The translations under genes were made by a program, and so were the position numbers. DNA of 64,000 nt from Microvirga splendida (GTDB taxonomy: Bacteria; Pseudomonadota; Alphaproteobacteria; Rhizobiales; Beijerinckiaceae): NCBI RefSeq assembly GCF_016427565.1, contig NZ_JAELXT010000014.1, positions 40,810-104,809 of the forward strand, in the 5' to 3' direction. The notes beneath the pieces were generated by a model. It was not told the origin of the DNA. It searched no databases and saw only the letters and a program-made list of their open reading frames with translations. Numbering within the stretch: the first letter of the stretch is position 1; each line of letters starts with the position of its first letter. This document shows positions 52,254 through 61,557 of this stretch, piece after piece.

Positions 52254-53162
52254 ATGAATTTACAGATGGGTTTGTCGGGACGGCTGGAAATGATCGCCGC
52301 GATGGCGCTCTCGGGCACCATCGGGTACTTCGTGGTCGAATCCGGCCAGAGCGTCTGGAACGTGGCGTTCTTCCGCTGCCTGTTCGGGGCCTTGAGCCTG
52401 CTCGCCTATTGCTGGGCCAAGGGCCTGCTCACGCCCTGGCGCTTCTCCGCCCGCACCCTGGGACTCGCGCTCTTGAGCGGCGTGGCCATCGTGCTCAACT
52501 GGGTGCTGCTGTTCTCGTCCTACGAGCATGCGTCGATCTCGATCGCCACGGCCGTCTACAACACCCAGCCGTTCTTCCTGATCCTGCTCGGGACGATCCT
52601 GTTCGGCGAGCGGCCGACACCGGACACGCTCGGCTTCATCGCCTTGGCCTTTGCCGGGCTCCTGATGGTGACGCAGATCGAGGCCGGCGGCCTCTCCCTG
52701 ACGGGCGGCTATGGAATCGGGCTCGTGCAGGCCCTGGGCGCGGCCTTTCTCTATGCGGTGGCATCCGTCATCGTGAAGCAGCTCAAGGGCATCCCGCCGC
52801 ACCTGATCGCGCTCGTGCAAGCCATGCTCGGCACCCTGATGCTCCTGCCGCTCGCGGACTTCTCGGCTCTGCCGGCAGCGTCCACGCAATGGGGATACCT
52901 GGTGGCACTAGGCGTCGTGCATACCGGCATCATGTACATCCTGCTCTATGCGGCGCTTCAGAAGCTGCCGACGCCGATAATCGCCGTGCTCTCGTTCACC
53001 TATCCGGCCGTCGCCATTCTGGTGGACTACCTGGCCTATGGCCGTGAGCTGTCCCTCGGCCAGTGGAGCGGCATCGGGCTGATTCTGCTCGGCAGCGCCG
53101 GGGTGAACCTGAAGTGGCGGCTGAGGCTCGGTCGTCCGGAAATCAATCCCGCCCGGTCTTGA
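52254..53162 (+). CDS. EamA/DMT family transporter
   Basis: A 302-residue protein with ten hydrophobic segments in two EamA repeats: [35 protein letters not shown] and, in the second half, [34 protein letters not shown] precedes the ATG at 52254. Its 3' end overlaps trmD by 20 bases in convergent orientation. The substrate is unknown; a divergent Lrp gene suggests an amino acid. Confidence 0.9.
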   Translation: MNLQMGLSGRLEMIAAMALSGTIGYFVVESGQSVWNVAFFRCLFGALSLLAYCWAKGLLTPWRFSARTLGLALLSGVAIVLNWVLLFSSYEHASISIATAVYNTQPFFLILLGTILFGERPTPDTLGFIALAFAGLLMVTQIEAGGLSLTGGYGIGLVQALGAAFLYAVASVIVKQLKGIPPHLIALVQAMLGTLMLLPLADFSALPAASTQWGYLVALGVVHTGIMYILLYAALQKLPTPIIAVLSFTYPAVAILVDYLAYGRELSLGQWSGIGLILLGSAGVNLKWRLRLGRPEINPARS

Positions 53163-53835
53163 GCAGATCCGGCCTTCTTTCGCGCGTGATGCGCTCCGAC
53201 TCTTCCCGACGCCAGCGCTCGATCATGGCATGGTTGCCGGAGAGCAGCACGTCGGGAATGGGCCGCCCTTCCCACTCGCGAGGGCGCGTGTAGTGAGGGT
53301 ATTCGAGGCGGTTCGACTCGAAGCTCTCCTCCGTGCCGGAGGCCTCTTTGCCCATGACACCGGGGAGCAGGCGCACGCAGGCGTCGAGCACGATCATGGC
53401 GGCCATCTCGCCGCCGGACAGCACATAGTCGCCGATGGACACCTCTTGCAGCCCACGCGCCTCGATCACGCGCTCGTCCACGCCCTCGAACCGGCCGCAG
53501 ACGATGACGACGCCGGGACCTGCCGCGAGGTCGCGTACATAGGCTTGCGTGAGCGGTTTTCCGCGCGGGCTCATGAGCAGCTTCGGGCGCGGGTCGTCGG
53601 CCGGCACGGCATCGTCGATGGCCGCTCCCAGCACGTCGCAGCGGAGCACCATGCCGGGACCGCCGCCGGCCGGCGTGTCGTCGACGGTGCGATGACGGCC
53701 AAGACCGTGATCGCGGATGTTCCTCGCCTCAAGCGACCACACGCCGCGCGCCAGCGCATCGCCGGAGAGCGACATCCCGAGCGGGCCTGGGAACATGTCC
53801 GGATAAAGAGTGAGAATGGTGGCGGAAAAACTCAC
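53143..53835 (-). CDS. trmD: tRNA (guanine37-N1)-methyltransferase
   Basis: [16 protein letters not shown] opens the protein. [16 protein letters not shown] and [28 protein letters not shown] form the SPOUT knot, and [33 protein letters not shown] is the C-terminal signature. The enzyme methylates G37 to prevent frameshifting. It overlaps rimM by four bases, in the standard rpsP-rimM-trmD order. Confidence 0.96.
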   Translation of the reverse strand: MSFSATILTLYPDMFPGPLGMSLSGDALARGVWSLEARNIRDHGLGRHRTVDDTPAGGGPGMVLRCDVLGAAIDDAVPADDPRPKLLMSPRGKPLTQAYVRDLAAGPGVVIVCGRFEGVDERVIEARGLQEVSIGDYVLSGGEMAAMIVLDACVRLLPGVMGKEASGTEESFESNRLEYPHYTRPREWEGRPIPDVLLSGNHAMIERWRREESERITRERRPDLLKTGRD

Positions 53836-54563
53836 GCCTCGTCCTCAGGCTGAGGCTTCGCCGGCTCGAACAGATCGTCCGGAGGTGCCGCCACGATGCG
53901 CTTCCCCGCGACATCCACCACGGGCACGAAGGCCTTGGTGAAGGGCAGGAGCGCGGTCGGGCCCTTTTGCGCGGGTGCGATTTCGAGAAGATCGCCGCCG
54001 CCGTAATTGGGCACCGCCACCACGGTGCCGATGATCTCGCCGGCTTCGGTCTGGACCGACAGGCCGATCAGGTCGGCAAGCAGAAACTCGTCCTCCTCGT
54101 CGGGGGGAGGAAGCCTGTCGCGCTCCACATGGAGCTGCACGCGGTTGAGCGCCTCGGCGGCTTCGCGCGTGGTGATGCCATCGACGACCGCGATCAGCAG
54201 ATCGGGTGCGTCGCCGGGAGCGGGGCGAGCGTTTTTCAAGGAATAGGTCCGGCCGTTGCTCGCAATGAGCGGCCGGTAATCGGCAATCGCCTGAGGATCG
54301 CCGGTATGGGACTTCAGCCGCACTTCGCCTTTCAGGCCATGAGCGCGGCCGAACTCGCCGACAAGGACGAGGTCGTTTCTAACGAACTGCAGCGCCTTCC
54401 CTCCCCCCTTTGCGGGGGAGGGTGGCGAACGCAGTGAGCCGGGAGAGGGGGAGTCCGAAGTTCGAGCACGGCCCCTCTCCCGACCCTCGCTGACGCGAGG
54501 GCCACCCTCTCCCGCTACGGGGAGAGGGCGAAGGTCCTGCTTGTTCGAACGCCCCCGCTTCAT
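53832..54563 (-). CDS. rimM: 16S rRNA processing protein RimM with repeat-encoded N-terminal extension
   Basis: The RimM domain begins at about residue 63 with [26 protein letters not shown], followed by [36 protein letters not shown], the PRC-barrel. The only ATG in frame is at 54563, eight bases after rpsP. There is no ATG, GTG or TTG between it and the domain, so about 60 residues encoded by family A repeat sequence would be translated, unless a CTG start is used. Total length is 243 residues, well above the usual 170-190. Confidence 0.9.
   Translation of the reverse strand: MKRGRSNKQDLRPLPVAGEGGPRVSEGRERGRARTSDSPSPGSLRSPPSPAKGGGKALQFVRNDLVLVGEFGRAHGLKGEVRLKSHTGDPQAIADYRPLIASNGRTYSLKNARPAPGDAPDLLIAVVDGITTREAAEALNRVQLHVERDRLPPPDEEDEFLLADLIGLSVQTEAGEIIGTVVAVPNYGGGDLLEIAPAQKGPTALLPFTKAFVPVVDVAGKRIVAAPPDDLFEPAKPQPEDEA
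54396..54534. repeat. family A repeat cluster inside rimM 5' coding region
   Basis: CCTCCCCCCTTTGCGGGGGA, then CCCTCGC TGAC GCGAGGG, then CCTCTCCC GCTAC GGGGAGAGG form successive hairpins with GGTGGC/GCCACC flanks in inverted orientation. They sit within the reading frame of rimM. Confidence 0.8.
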
Positions 54564-54571
54564 ATCGAAGC

Positions 54572-54937
54572 TTACGCAGCCTCGCCTTCACCGGCGGGAG
54601 CGGCAGCCGCGGCGGCCTTGGCGTCGGCGCGCTCCTGGGACTTCTTGCCCGGGACAGCCTTCTGCGGGTTGTTGCGGGCCGGACGCTTCAGGAGGCCGGC
54701 GGCATCGAGGAAGCGCAGGACGCGGTCGGTCGGCTGGGCACCCTTGGCGAGCCAGGCCTGGATCTTCTCGGTCTCGAGAACGACGCGGCCGGCGTCATCC
54801 TTCGGCTTCATCGGGTCGTAGGTGCCGACCTTCTCGATGAAGCGGCCATCACGCGGGGAGCGCGAGTCGGCGACGACGATGCGGTAGTAGGGACGCTTCT
54901 TCGCACCACCACGGGTGAGACGGATCTTCAGGGACAT
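54572..54937 (-). CDS. rpsP: 30S ribosomal protein S16
   Basis: [42 protein letters not shown] is the S16 signature. The 121-residue length includes an Ala-rich tail ([17 protein letters not shown]), common in alphaproteobacteria. AAAAGGAGTATCCC precedes the ATG at 54937. It sits between ffh and rimM. Confidence 0.97.
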   Translation of the reverse strand: MSLKIRLTRGGAKKRPYYRIVVADSRSPRDGRFIEKVGTYDPMKPKDDAGRVVLETEKIQAWLAKGAQPTDRVLRFLDAAGLLKRPARNNPQKAVPGKKSQERADAKAAAAAAPAGEGEAA

Positions 54938-55005
54938 GGGATACTCCTTTTGGTGTCCTGTGATCAAACCTTGTGCCGCTCCGGATCAGCCCGGAGCGAC
55001 GAAAC

Positions 55006-56553
55006 CTATTTCTTCTTCCCGAACGGGAAGCCGCCGATGCCCGGCAGGCCCTTCGGCCCGCCAAGTCCCGGAAGACCCGGCACACCCTTCGGCATCGACG
55101 GAAGTCCGCCGGCGCCACCGGGGAAGTCGGGGAGCTTGCCGCCCATCTGCTTCTGCAGGGCCTCGATCTGCTCCGGGGTCGGCTGGGGCATGCCACCCAT
55201 GCCGCCGCCGAGGCCGAACATCTTGCCGAGCTGGCCGGCCATGCCCTTGCCCTTGCCGCCGCCCATCATCTTCATCATGTCGGCCATCTGGCGGTGCATC
55301 TTGAGCAGCTTGTTGATGTCCTCGACCTTCATGCCGGCACCGGCCGCGATGCGCTTCTTGCGCGAGGCCTTGAGGATGTCGGGGTTGCGGCGCTCCGCCG
55401 GGGTCATGGAATCGATGATGGCGCGCTGGCGCTTGATGACCTTGTCGTCGAGATTGGCGTTCTCGAGCTGCGACTTCATCTTGGCGATGCCGGGCAGCAT
55501 GCCGAGCATCCCGCCGATGCCGCCGATCTTCTCCATCTGGGCGAGCTGGTCGCGCAGGTCTTCGAGATCGAACTTGCCCTTGCGCATCTTGTCGGCCATG
55601 CGCTGGGCTTTTTCGGCGTCGAAATTCTCGGCCGCCCTTTCCACGAGCGAGACGATGTCGCCCATGCCGAGGATGCGGTTGGCGACGCGGGAGGGATGAA
55701 ACTCCTCGAGCGCATCGACCTTTTCGCCCGTGCCGATAAGCTTGATCGGCTTGCCGGTCACGGCGCGCATGGACAGGGCCGCACCGCCGCGGGCATCGCC
55801 GTCCATGCGGGTCAGCACGATGCCGGTCACGCCGAGGCGCTGGTCGAAGGCACGGGCGGTGTTGACCGCGTCCTGGCCGGTAAGCGCATCGGCCACGAGC
55901 AGCACCTCGTGCGGGCCGGTGGCGGCGCGCACTTCGGCTGCTTCCACCATCAGGGCCTCGTCCACGGTGACGCGGCCGGCGGTGTCGAGCATGACCACGT
56001 CGTAGCCGCCGAGGCGGGCAGCCTCCATGGCGCGCCGGGCGATCTGCACCGCCGACTGGCCGGCGACGATCGGCAGCGTGTCGACGCCGACCTGCTTGCC
56101 GAGCACCGCGAGCTGCTCCTGGGCTGCCGGGCGGCGGGTGTCGAGGGAGGCCATGAGCACCTTGCGGCTCTCGCGATCCTTCAGGCGCCGGGCGATCTTG
56201 GCCGTGGTCGTCGTCTTACCCGAACCCTGGAGACCGACCATGAGGATGCCCACGGGGGGCACCGCGTTGAGGCTGATGACCTCCGCGTCCGCGCCCAGCA
56301 TCTCCACGAGCTGGTCGTGGACGATCTTGACCACCTGCTGGCCGGGCGAGACCGACTTGACCACCTCGGCACCGACTGCGCGGGCGCGCACCTTGTCCGT
56401 GAACGAGCGCACCACCTCCAGCGCCACGTCCGCCTCGAGCAGGGCGCGGCGGACCTCACGCAGGGCCGCGTTGACATCGTCCTCGGTGAGCGCGCCGCGG
56501 CGCGTCAGCCCGTTGAGGATATTGGAAAGCTTATCGGACAGGCCTTCGAACAT
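55006..56553 (-). CDS. ffh: signal recognition particle protein Ffh
   Basis: The N domain starts MFEGLSDKLSNILNGLTRRGALTEDDV. The GTPase domain has VGLQGSGKTTTTAKIA, LDTRRPAAQEQL, LDTAGR and TRMDGDARGGAAL. The Met-rich M domain (KMHRQMADMMKMMGGGKGK) and a long Gly/Pro tail follow. It binds signal peptides and 4.5S RNA and targets proteins to FtsY. The ATG at 56553 matches family starts; a GTG two codons upstream is closer to the AAGAGGAA ribosome binding site. Confidence 0.97.
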   Translation of the reverse strand: MFEGLSDKLSNILNGLTRRGALTEDDVNAALREVRRALLEADVALEVVRSFTDKVRARAVGAEVVKSVSPGQQVVKIVHDQLVEMLGADAEVISLNAVPPVGILMVGLQGSGKTTTTAKIARRLKDRESRKVLMASLDTRRPAAQEQLAVLGKQVGVDTLPIVAGQSAVQIARRAMEAARLGGYDVVMLDTAGRVTVDEALMVEAAEVRAATGPHEVLLVADALTGQDAVNTARAFDQRLGVTGIVLTRMDGDARGGAALSMRAVTGKPIKLIGTGEKVDALEEFHPSRVANRILGMGDIVSLVERAAENFDAEKAQRMADKMRKGKFDLEDLRDQLAQMEKIGGIGGMLGMLPGIAKMKSQLENANLDDKVIKRQRAIIDSMTPAERRNPDILKASRKKRIAAGAGMKVEDINKLLKMHRQMADMMKMMGGGKGKGMAGQLGKMFGLGGGMGGMPQPTPEQIEALQKQMGGKLPDFPGGAGGLPSMPKGVPGLPGLGGPKGLPGIGGFPFGKKK

Positions 56554-56555
56554 GA

Positions 56556-56771
56556 TCACTCAATTCCTCTTGCGATGAGAGGTACATCGCGATCCTCGAT
56601 GGCTTTTTCAAAGTGGCGGATGGCCGCCTCGAACTTGTCGCGGCAGCCGGGATTGCAGAAGCCGACCACCTCGCCGCGATAGAGGGTGAGCGAGTCCGCC
56701 GCGATCGGCTTTCCCGACCACGGGCAGGTCTCGTTGACTGCGTCCTCGATGCGTAAAGCGCTGTCCGACAT
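56556..56771 (-). CDS. small Cys-rich (zinc-binding, TRASH/YHS-like) protein
   Basis: A 71-residue protein with NETCPWSGKPI and VVGFCNPGCRDKFEAAIRHFEKAI, an arrangement of three Cys like the metal-binding YHS/TRASH motifs. The start at 56771 (MSDSALRIED) is followed by a normal-looking domain. Its stop lies at the beginning of ffh (about three bases from the ATG, overlapping the alternative GTG), implying translational coupling. The metal and role are unknown. Confidence 0.75.
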   Translation of the reverse strand: MSDSALRIEDAVNETCPWSGKPIAADSLTLYRGEVVGFCNPGCRDKFEAAIRHFEKAIEDRDVPLIARGIE

Positions 56772-57154
56772 TCGTGACCATCCCAACGCGAAACCCAAAT
56801 GAAAGCGCGCCCGAGGGCGCATCGCGCTGTCGGACGTTGACCTCCAGCCTCTCGGGCTGGTCGGCGGCTCAAAAAGGGCTCGCTCTACAGATTTGCGGCC
56901 AGCCGATAAGGGAAAATGGCACGAGAGTCAAGAAAAAGGCCGGGCATTGGGAGCCCTGGGGTCGGCGGCACCGTCATCCCGGACGAAGCGCAGCGAAGAT
57001 CCGGGATCGTGTTCAGGACAAAGCGCCGTTCTCGTCTTGCGATCCCGGATCGCCTTTGGGGTCCGGGATGACGCTCTACAGGATTGACCTTGAACCCTTG
57101 CCGATTCGCCTCCTCATCCCCACGCTTAAAGCTTCGCCGAGGATCCCTGCACCC
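56772..57154. other. gene-free region upstream of the MBL hydrolase
   Basis: About 380 bases without a gene. It must contain the promoter of the ffh-rpsP-rimM-trmD unit on the left and of the MBL gene on the right. A family B repeat pair occupies 56973-57072. Confidence 0.6.
56973..57072. repeat. inverted pair of family B repeats
   Basis: GTCATCCCGGACGAAGCG with GATCCGGGATCG, then about 35 bases later GATCCCGGATCG and GTCCGGGATGAC in inverse orientation. Confidence 0.75.
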
Positions 57155-58219
57155 ATGAACCGCCGCACCCTGATCAAAGCGCTTGGCTTTCCCGTTGTCG
57201 CCGCTACCGGGGCGCTGGGCTGGATGACCGCCGCGCGCTCGAAGAACCGCTATTACGAGGGTCCGGTCAGCGACCATTTCGACGGAGTGCGCTTCTTCAC
57301 GCCGGGCCAGCCGCAGGACAAGGGCCTGCTCGAACTCGCCCGCTGGCGGCTCGGCGGCGGGCGCAAGGACTGGCCGGAGAGCTTTCCGAGCCCGTTCCGG
57401 GACAAGCCCCCGGCAGAGGTGCCGGGCCTGCGCTCGGCGCTCATCGGCCACGCCTCGTTCCTGATCCAGGTAGCCGGCCTCAATATCCTGACCGATCCGG
57501 TCTATTCCGAGAAGGCGAGCCCGGTCTCCTTCGCCGGCCCCACGCGGGTCAACCCGCCCGGCATTGCCTTCGAGGACCTGCCGCCGATCCACGTGGTGCT
57601 GATCACCCACAACCACTACGACCATCTCGACACCGACACGCTCGGCCGTCTCTGGCAGCGGCACCGACCGAAATTCGTGGCGCCGCTGGGCAACGATGCG
57701 GTGATCCGGGCCGAGCATCCGGAGATCCCGGTCGAGACGCGGGACTGGGGCGGGTCGGTGGACCTCGGCAACGGCGTCCTGGCCCATCTGGAGCCCGCCT
57801 ATCACTGGTCGGCGCGGGGCATCAACGACCGGCGCATGGCGCTCTGGTGCGCCTTCGTGCTCACCACGCCTTCCGGCGTGATCTACCACATCGGCGATAC
57901 GGGCTTCGGCGACGGCAAGATCTTCCATGCGGTGCGCGAGCGCTTCGGCCAACCGCGCCTCGCGCATCTGCCCATCGGAGCCTACGAGCCGCGCTGGTTC
58001 ATGAAGCCGCAGCACATGAACCCGGAGGATGCCGTGAAGGTGCTGCGGATCATCGAGGCCGAGCAGGCGCTGGGCCACCATTGGGGCACGTTCCGGCTCA
58101 CCGACGAAGGTATCGAGGAGCCGCAGCAGGAACTCGCAACCGCGCTTCAGGCCGCCGAAATTCCGGGCGACCGGTTCAGGGCGTTGCGGCCCGGCGAGGC
58201 GTGGTCTGCGTCAGCGTGA
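57155..58219 (+). CDS. MBL-fold metallohydrolase, NAPE-PLD-like, with twin-arginine N-terminus
   Basis: The N-terminus MNRRTLIKALGFPVVAATGA has a twin-arginine-like signal or anchor. The metallo-beta-lactamase core is seen in ALIGHASFLIQVAGLNILTDPVYSEKASPVSFAGPTRVNPPGI, THNHYDHLD (zinc ligands), HIGDTGFGDGKIF and LGHHWGTF. The pattern RVNPPGIAFEDLPPIHVVLITHNHYDHLD is that of N-acyl-phosphatidylethanolamine phospholipase D-type enzymes. Substrate is unproven. The 3' end overlaps the convergent HAD gene by 44 bases. Confidence 0.85.
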   Translation: MNRRTLIKALGFPVVAATGALGWMTAARSKNRYYEGPVSDHFDGVRFFTPGQPQDKGLLELARWRLGGGRKDWPESFPSPFRDKPPAEVPGLRSALIGHASFLIQVAGLNILTDPVYSEKASPVSFAGPTRVNPPGIAFEDLPPIHVVLITHNHYDHLDTDTLGRLWQRHRPKFVAPLGNDAVIRAEHPEIPVETRDWGGSVDLGNGVLAHLEPAYHWSARGINDRRMALWCAFVLTTPSGVIYHIGDTGFGDGKIFHAVRERFGQPRLAHLPIGAYEPRWFMKPQHMNPEDAVKVLRIIEAEQALGHHWGTFRLTDEGIEEPQQELATALQAAEIPGDRFRALRPGEAWSASA

Positions 58220-58847
58220 GGATCGGCTCAGCGAGGTCCTGCGGAGCATCCACGAGGCAGGCGACGCCTGCTTCAATCAGTTCCTGCCGGGAGCCGTAGC
58301 CCCAGGTCACGCCGATGCTTGTAAGCCCATTGGCCTTCGCCCCGATGGCGTCGTGCTTCCGGTCGCCGATCATCACGGCGCCCATTGGGTCGAAGCGCTC
58401 CTGCTTGAGGATGTGCCGGATGAGATCGCGCTTGTCGGCGTTGCGGTTGTCCGGTTCCGAGCCGTAGATCTCGACGAAGAAGCGCGACAGGTCGAAATGA
58501 TCGAGGATCCGCCGCGCGAAGACCTGGAGCTTCGAGGTCGCCACATAAAGGCGAACGTTCTTCTCCCGAAGATCCTCAAGCAAGGCCGGGATGCCCGCAT
58601 AGACCTCGTTCTCGAACAGGCCGATAGTGCCGTAGCGTTCGCGATAAAGGCGCACGGCCTCCTGCACCTCGTCCGCTCCGCCCAGAAGCTCCGTGAAGCT
58701 TGCAAAAATCGTCGGGCCGATCATCCAGGTCAGTTCGTCCGCTTCCGGAACAGGGCGTCCCAGCCTGTCCAGGGCGTACTGGACCGAGCGGGTGATGCCC
58801 ACCTTCGGGTCCGTCAGGGTCCCGTCGAGATCGAAGAGAGCGATCAT
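58176..58847 (-). CDS. HAD family hydrolase, phosphoglycolate phosphatase-like
   Basis: HAD motif I is FDLDGTLTDPKVGITRSVQYAL, motif II is YVATSKLQ, and motif IV is AVMIGDRKHDAIGAKANGLTSIGVTWGYGS. A helical cap lies between. This matches Gph/PgmB-like phosphatases that act on 2-phosphoglycolate or pyrophosphate. I start at the ATG at 58847; upstream frame is antisense to the next gene. It overlaps the MBL gene at its 3' end. Confidence 0.88.
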   Translation of the reverse strand: MIALFDLDGTLTDPKVGITRSVQYALDRLGRPVPEADELTWMIGPTIFASFTELLGGADEVQEAVRLYRERYGTIGLFENEVYAGIPALLEDLREKNVRLYVATSKLQVFARRILDHFDLSRFFVEIYGSEPDNRNADKRDLIRHILKQERFDPMGAVMIGDRKHDAIGAKANGLTSIGVTWGYGSRQELIEAGVACLVDAPQDLAEPILTLTQTTPRRAATP

Positions 58848-58855
58848 CGCGGGCG

Positions 58856-59650
58856 TTATTCCTTCGGCTGAACGTAGATGTTCACCTCGAAGTTGGTGTC
58901 CTGCGAATCCGTGAAGTCGCTCACATATTCCTCGATGAACGCGTCCTTGGCCACGATCTCCTTGATGTCGAGATAGGCCGTGATCGTCTCGTAGGTGCCG
59001 TCGATCTCGTCGTATGCATCCTTGTGCACGAAGCGGAAGGACTTGCCCTCCGGCGTGCGGCCGAACTTGATCTCCGGCGTGAGCTCGGTCTTGCCTTCCG
59101 GCACCCTCGCGATCGGCACCATAGCCTCGTACTTGAAGCCGTTGTCGTCGGTGTCGATGAAGATCGTGAGCGGCCGGCCCGCGGGCGCGATCCCGGCCTT
59201 CTTCATCTCGGCGTCGATCTTGGCGAAGGCATTCTTCAGATTGTCGTAGGCCTCGTCCCAGGCGCTGATGCCGGCGAGCACCACCGTGTTCTTGGCAACG
59301 AGCACCCCCTCCTCGACCCCGGTCGGATCGCTCGGATTCGGGAACAGGGTGGAGCGGCCCGCCTCCTGCACCGGAGCCGGGCTGGCGGGCGCCGGAGGGG
59401 TGGCCGGAGCGGGCTGGGCCGTCGCGGGAGCCTCGGGCTGGGCCGGGGTCTCCGATGGAGCGGGAGCCGTCTGGGCCTGCGGCGCAGGCTGAGGTGCGGC
59501 TGGAGCCGCCGGGGGCTCGGCGGGCGGTGGCGTGGTCGCGGGCGTCTCGGTTGCCGCCGGTGGCGGGCTCGCCGGCGGAGGCGTCTGCGCCAGCGCCACC
59601 CCGGAGCAGAGGGCCAGGACGAGAACAGGAAGAGAGAAGCGCAGCCGCAT
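58856..59650 (-). CDS. secreted protein with Pro/Ala linker and GyrI-like ligand-binding domain
   Basis: A signal peptide (ALCSGVALAQ) is followed by about 75 residues of Pro/Ala/Glu repeats, then a domain with AGRPLTIFIDTDDNGFKYEAMVPIARVPEGK and SFRFVHKDAYDEIDGTYETITAYLDIKEI. The latter is like the AraC-effector-binding/GyrI (SOUL-like) fold. A periplasmic ligand-binding or scavenging role is a guess. It lies eight bases from the HAD gene and may be in the same unit. Confidence 0.8.
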   Translation of the reverse strand: MRLRFSLPVLVLALCSGVALAQTPPPASPPPAATETPATTPPPAEPPAAPAAPQPAPQAQTAPAPSETPAQPEAPATAQPAPATPPAPASPAPVQEAGRSTLFPNPSDPTGVEEGVLVAKNTVVLAGISAWDEAYDNLKNAFAKIDAEMKKAGIAPAGRPLTIFIDTDDNGFKYEAMVPIARVPEGKTELTPEIKFGRTPEGKSFRFVHKDAYDEIDGTYETITAYLDIKEIVAKDAFIEEYVSDFTDSQDTNFEVNIYVQPKE

Positions 59651-59864
59651 GAGAAGAACGCCTTACCCGCGAATCACGAAGGGATACCTTGCTGCACCAT
59701 ATGGGGCTTTGAACCATGCGGCGAGAGCATCCACAGGCCGCTGTGGAGAGACTGATTGCAGCAGGGCTGCACAACAATTGGTCTGATTGACAATCCTATG
59801 CCCTGACGGACCCTGGGCCCGGTGGCCTATGCTCAGGCTTCGTCTTCTCACCTCGGGCTGCTTC

Positions 59865-60605
59865 ATGACGGAAGACTTCCTCATCTTTGCGCTGATCGGC
59901 TTCGGGGCGCAGCTCGTCGACGGGGCGCTCGGCATGGCTTTCGGGGTGCTCTCCACGACAAGCCTCCTCGCCTTCGGGGTGCCGCCGGCGACCGCCAGTG
60001 CCGTCACCCACGTGACGGAGATCTTCACCACGGCGGCCTCCGGCACCTCCCATGTGATCCACCGCAACGTGAACTGGCGCCTCGTCGCCCGGCTGGCGCC
60101 GGCCGGCATGATCGGCGGCGGCGTCGGGGCCTTCATCCTGGCCAATATCGACGCCAGGACCATCCAGCCCCTGGTCTCGGCCTATCTCATGGCGATCGGC
60201 CTCTACATCCTGTTCAAGGCCTTCCGACCTCTCTGGCCCAGGGAGGTGCGCGACTGGCTGGTGCCCTGGATCGGGGCCGGCGGCGGCCTGCTCGACGCCA
60301 TGGGCGGCGGCGGGTGGGGACCCATCGTCACGAGTTCCCTGATCGGCCGGGGCCATGCGCCCCGGCAGGTGATCGGCTCCACGAATCTCACGGAATTCCT
60401 CGTCACGACGGTCATCTCCGCCACCTTCATCGTGACGCTCGGCTGGTCCGAGCTGAGTTCGGCGGCGGGCCTCATCGTCGGGGGCGTCCTGGCGGCTCCC
60501 CTCGGCGGGCTGGTGGTCAGCCGCGTGCCGACCCGTCCGCTGATGGTGGTCGTCGGCCTGCTCATCATCGCCACCAGCATTCCCCGGATCGTCCAGGCTT
60601 TTTAG
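59865..60605 (+). CDS. TauE/SafE family sulfite/organosulfur exporter
   Basis: A 246-residue membrane protein with about eight hydrophobic segments. [47 protein letters not shown] has the family motif, and [29 protein letters not shown] repeats it in the second half. Members export sulfite or sulfoacetate-type anions, but many are uncharacterised. I start at the ATG at 59865; longer frames lack similarity. Confidence 0.9.
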   Translation: MTEDFLIFALIGFGAQLVDGALGMAFGVLSTTSLLAFGVPPATASAVTHVTEIFTTAASGTSHVIHRNVNWRLVARLAPAGMIGGGVGAFILANIDARTIQPLVSAYLMAIGLYILFKAFRPLWPREVRDWLVPWIGAGGGLLDAMGGGGWGPIVTSSLIGRGHAPRQVIGSTNLTEFLVTTVISATFIVTLGWSELSSAAGLIVGGVLAAPLGGLVVSRVPTRPLMVVVGLLIIATSIPRIVQAF

Positions 60606-60672
60606 ATCCTATTGCCGCAGGGCTTTTCGTTCCCTCTCGCGATTTCCGACGTTTTCGGCCATATACGCCCGC

Positions 60673-61557
60673 ATGAGTGCCCTTTCGAACAGCCGCTTCC
60701 TGAAGATGAACGGTCTCGGCAACGAGATCACCGTGCTGGACCTGCGCGGCTCCCCCCATCGCGTGAGCGCCGCAGAAGCGCGCGCCATCGCGGCAGATCC
60801 GCGCTCGCGCTTCGATCAGCTCATGGTGCTGCACGATCCCGTGACCCCGGGCACCGATGCCTATATGCGCATCTACAACACGGATGGCTCGGAATCGGGC
60901 GCCTGCGGCAACGGCACCCGCTGCGTCGCCTGGGCAATGACCTCCGATCCGATCATGAGCCGGCCTCAGGACCGCGACCTGGTGCTGGAGACCACGGCCG
61001 GGCTCCTGCCCGTGGAGCGCGTCTCGGACCGGGTCTTCACCGTCGACATGGGCCCGCCGCGGCTGGCCTGGAACGAGATCCCTCTGCGCGATCCGTATCC
61101 GGACACCCGCACCATCGCGCTCGACACGAGGCTGCCCGAGGCGCCCGAGCTGCAGGCTCCGTCGGCCGTCAGCATGGGCAACCCGCATGTGATCTTCTGG
61201 GTCGCGGATGCGGAAGGCTACGATCTCGCCGCCATCGGCCCGGTCTTCGAGCACGATCCGGCTCTCCCGGAGCGCGCCAACATCTCGTTTGCTCAGGTTC
61301 AGAGCCCCGAGCACATCGTGCTTCGTGTCTGGGAGCGCGGTGCCGGTGCAACACGCGCCTGCGGCTCGGCCGCCTGCGCCACCCTCGTGGCCGCCGCCCG
61401 CAAGGGGCTCACCGGCCGCAGGGCCGTGGTGGCGCTGCCCGGCGGCGATCTCGTCATCGAATGGCGCGAGAGCGACGACCATGTGCTCATGACCGGCCCG
61501 ACCGAGCTGGAGCACGAGGGCATTCTTTCGCCTGCCCTCTTCTCGGAGGTGGCCTGA
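60673..61557 (+). CDS. dapF: diaminopimelate epimerase
   Basis: Both catalytic Cys motifs are present: [16 protein letters not shown] and [32 protein letters not shown] at the start and [13 protein letters not shown] are diagnostic. It converts LL- to meso-diaminopimelate for lysine and peptidoglycan. The TGA stop overlaps the ATG of mtaB by one base, so the two are translationally coupled. Confidence 0.97.
   Translation: MSALSNSRFLKMNGLGNEITVLDLRGSPHRVSAAEARAIAADPRSRFDQLMVLHDPVTPGTDAYMRIYNTDGSESGACGNGTRCVAWAMTSDPIMSRPQDRDLVLETTAGLLPVERVSDRVFTVDMGPPRLAWNEIPLRDPYPDTRTIALDTRLPEAPELQAPSAVSMGNPHVIFWVADAEGYDLAAIGPVFEHDPALPERANISFAQVQSPEHIVLRVWERGAGATRACGSAACATLVAAARKGLTGRRAVVALPGGDLVIEWRESDDHVLMTGPTELEHEGILSPALFSEVA

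Noticed and set aside
54973..56682. 569-codon plus-strand frame opposite ffh
   Set aside because: Shadow of ffh, which is unmistakable; the frame has no recognisable features.
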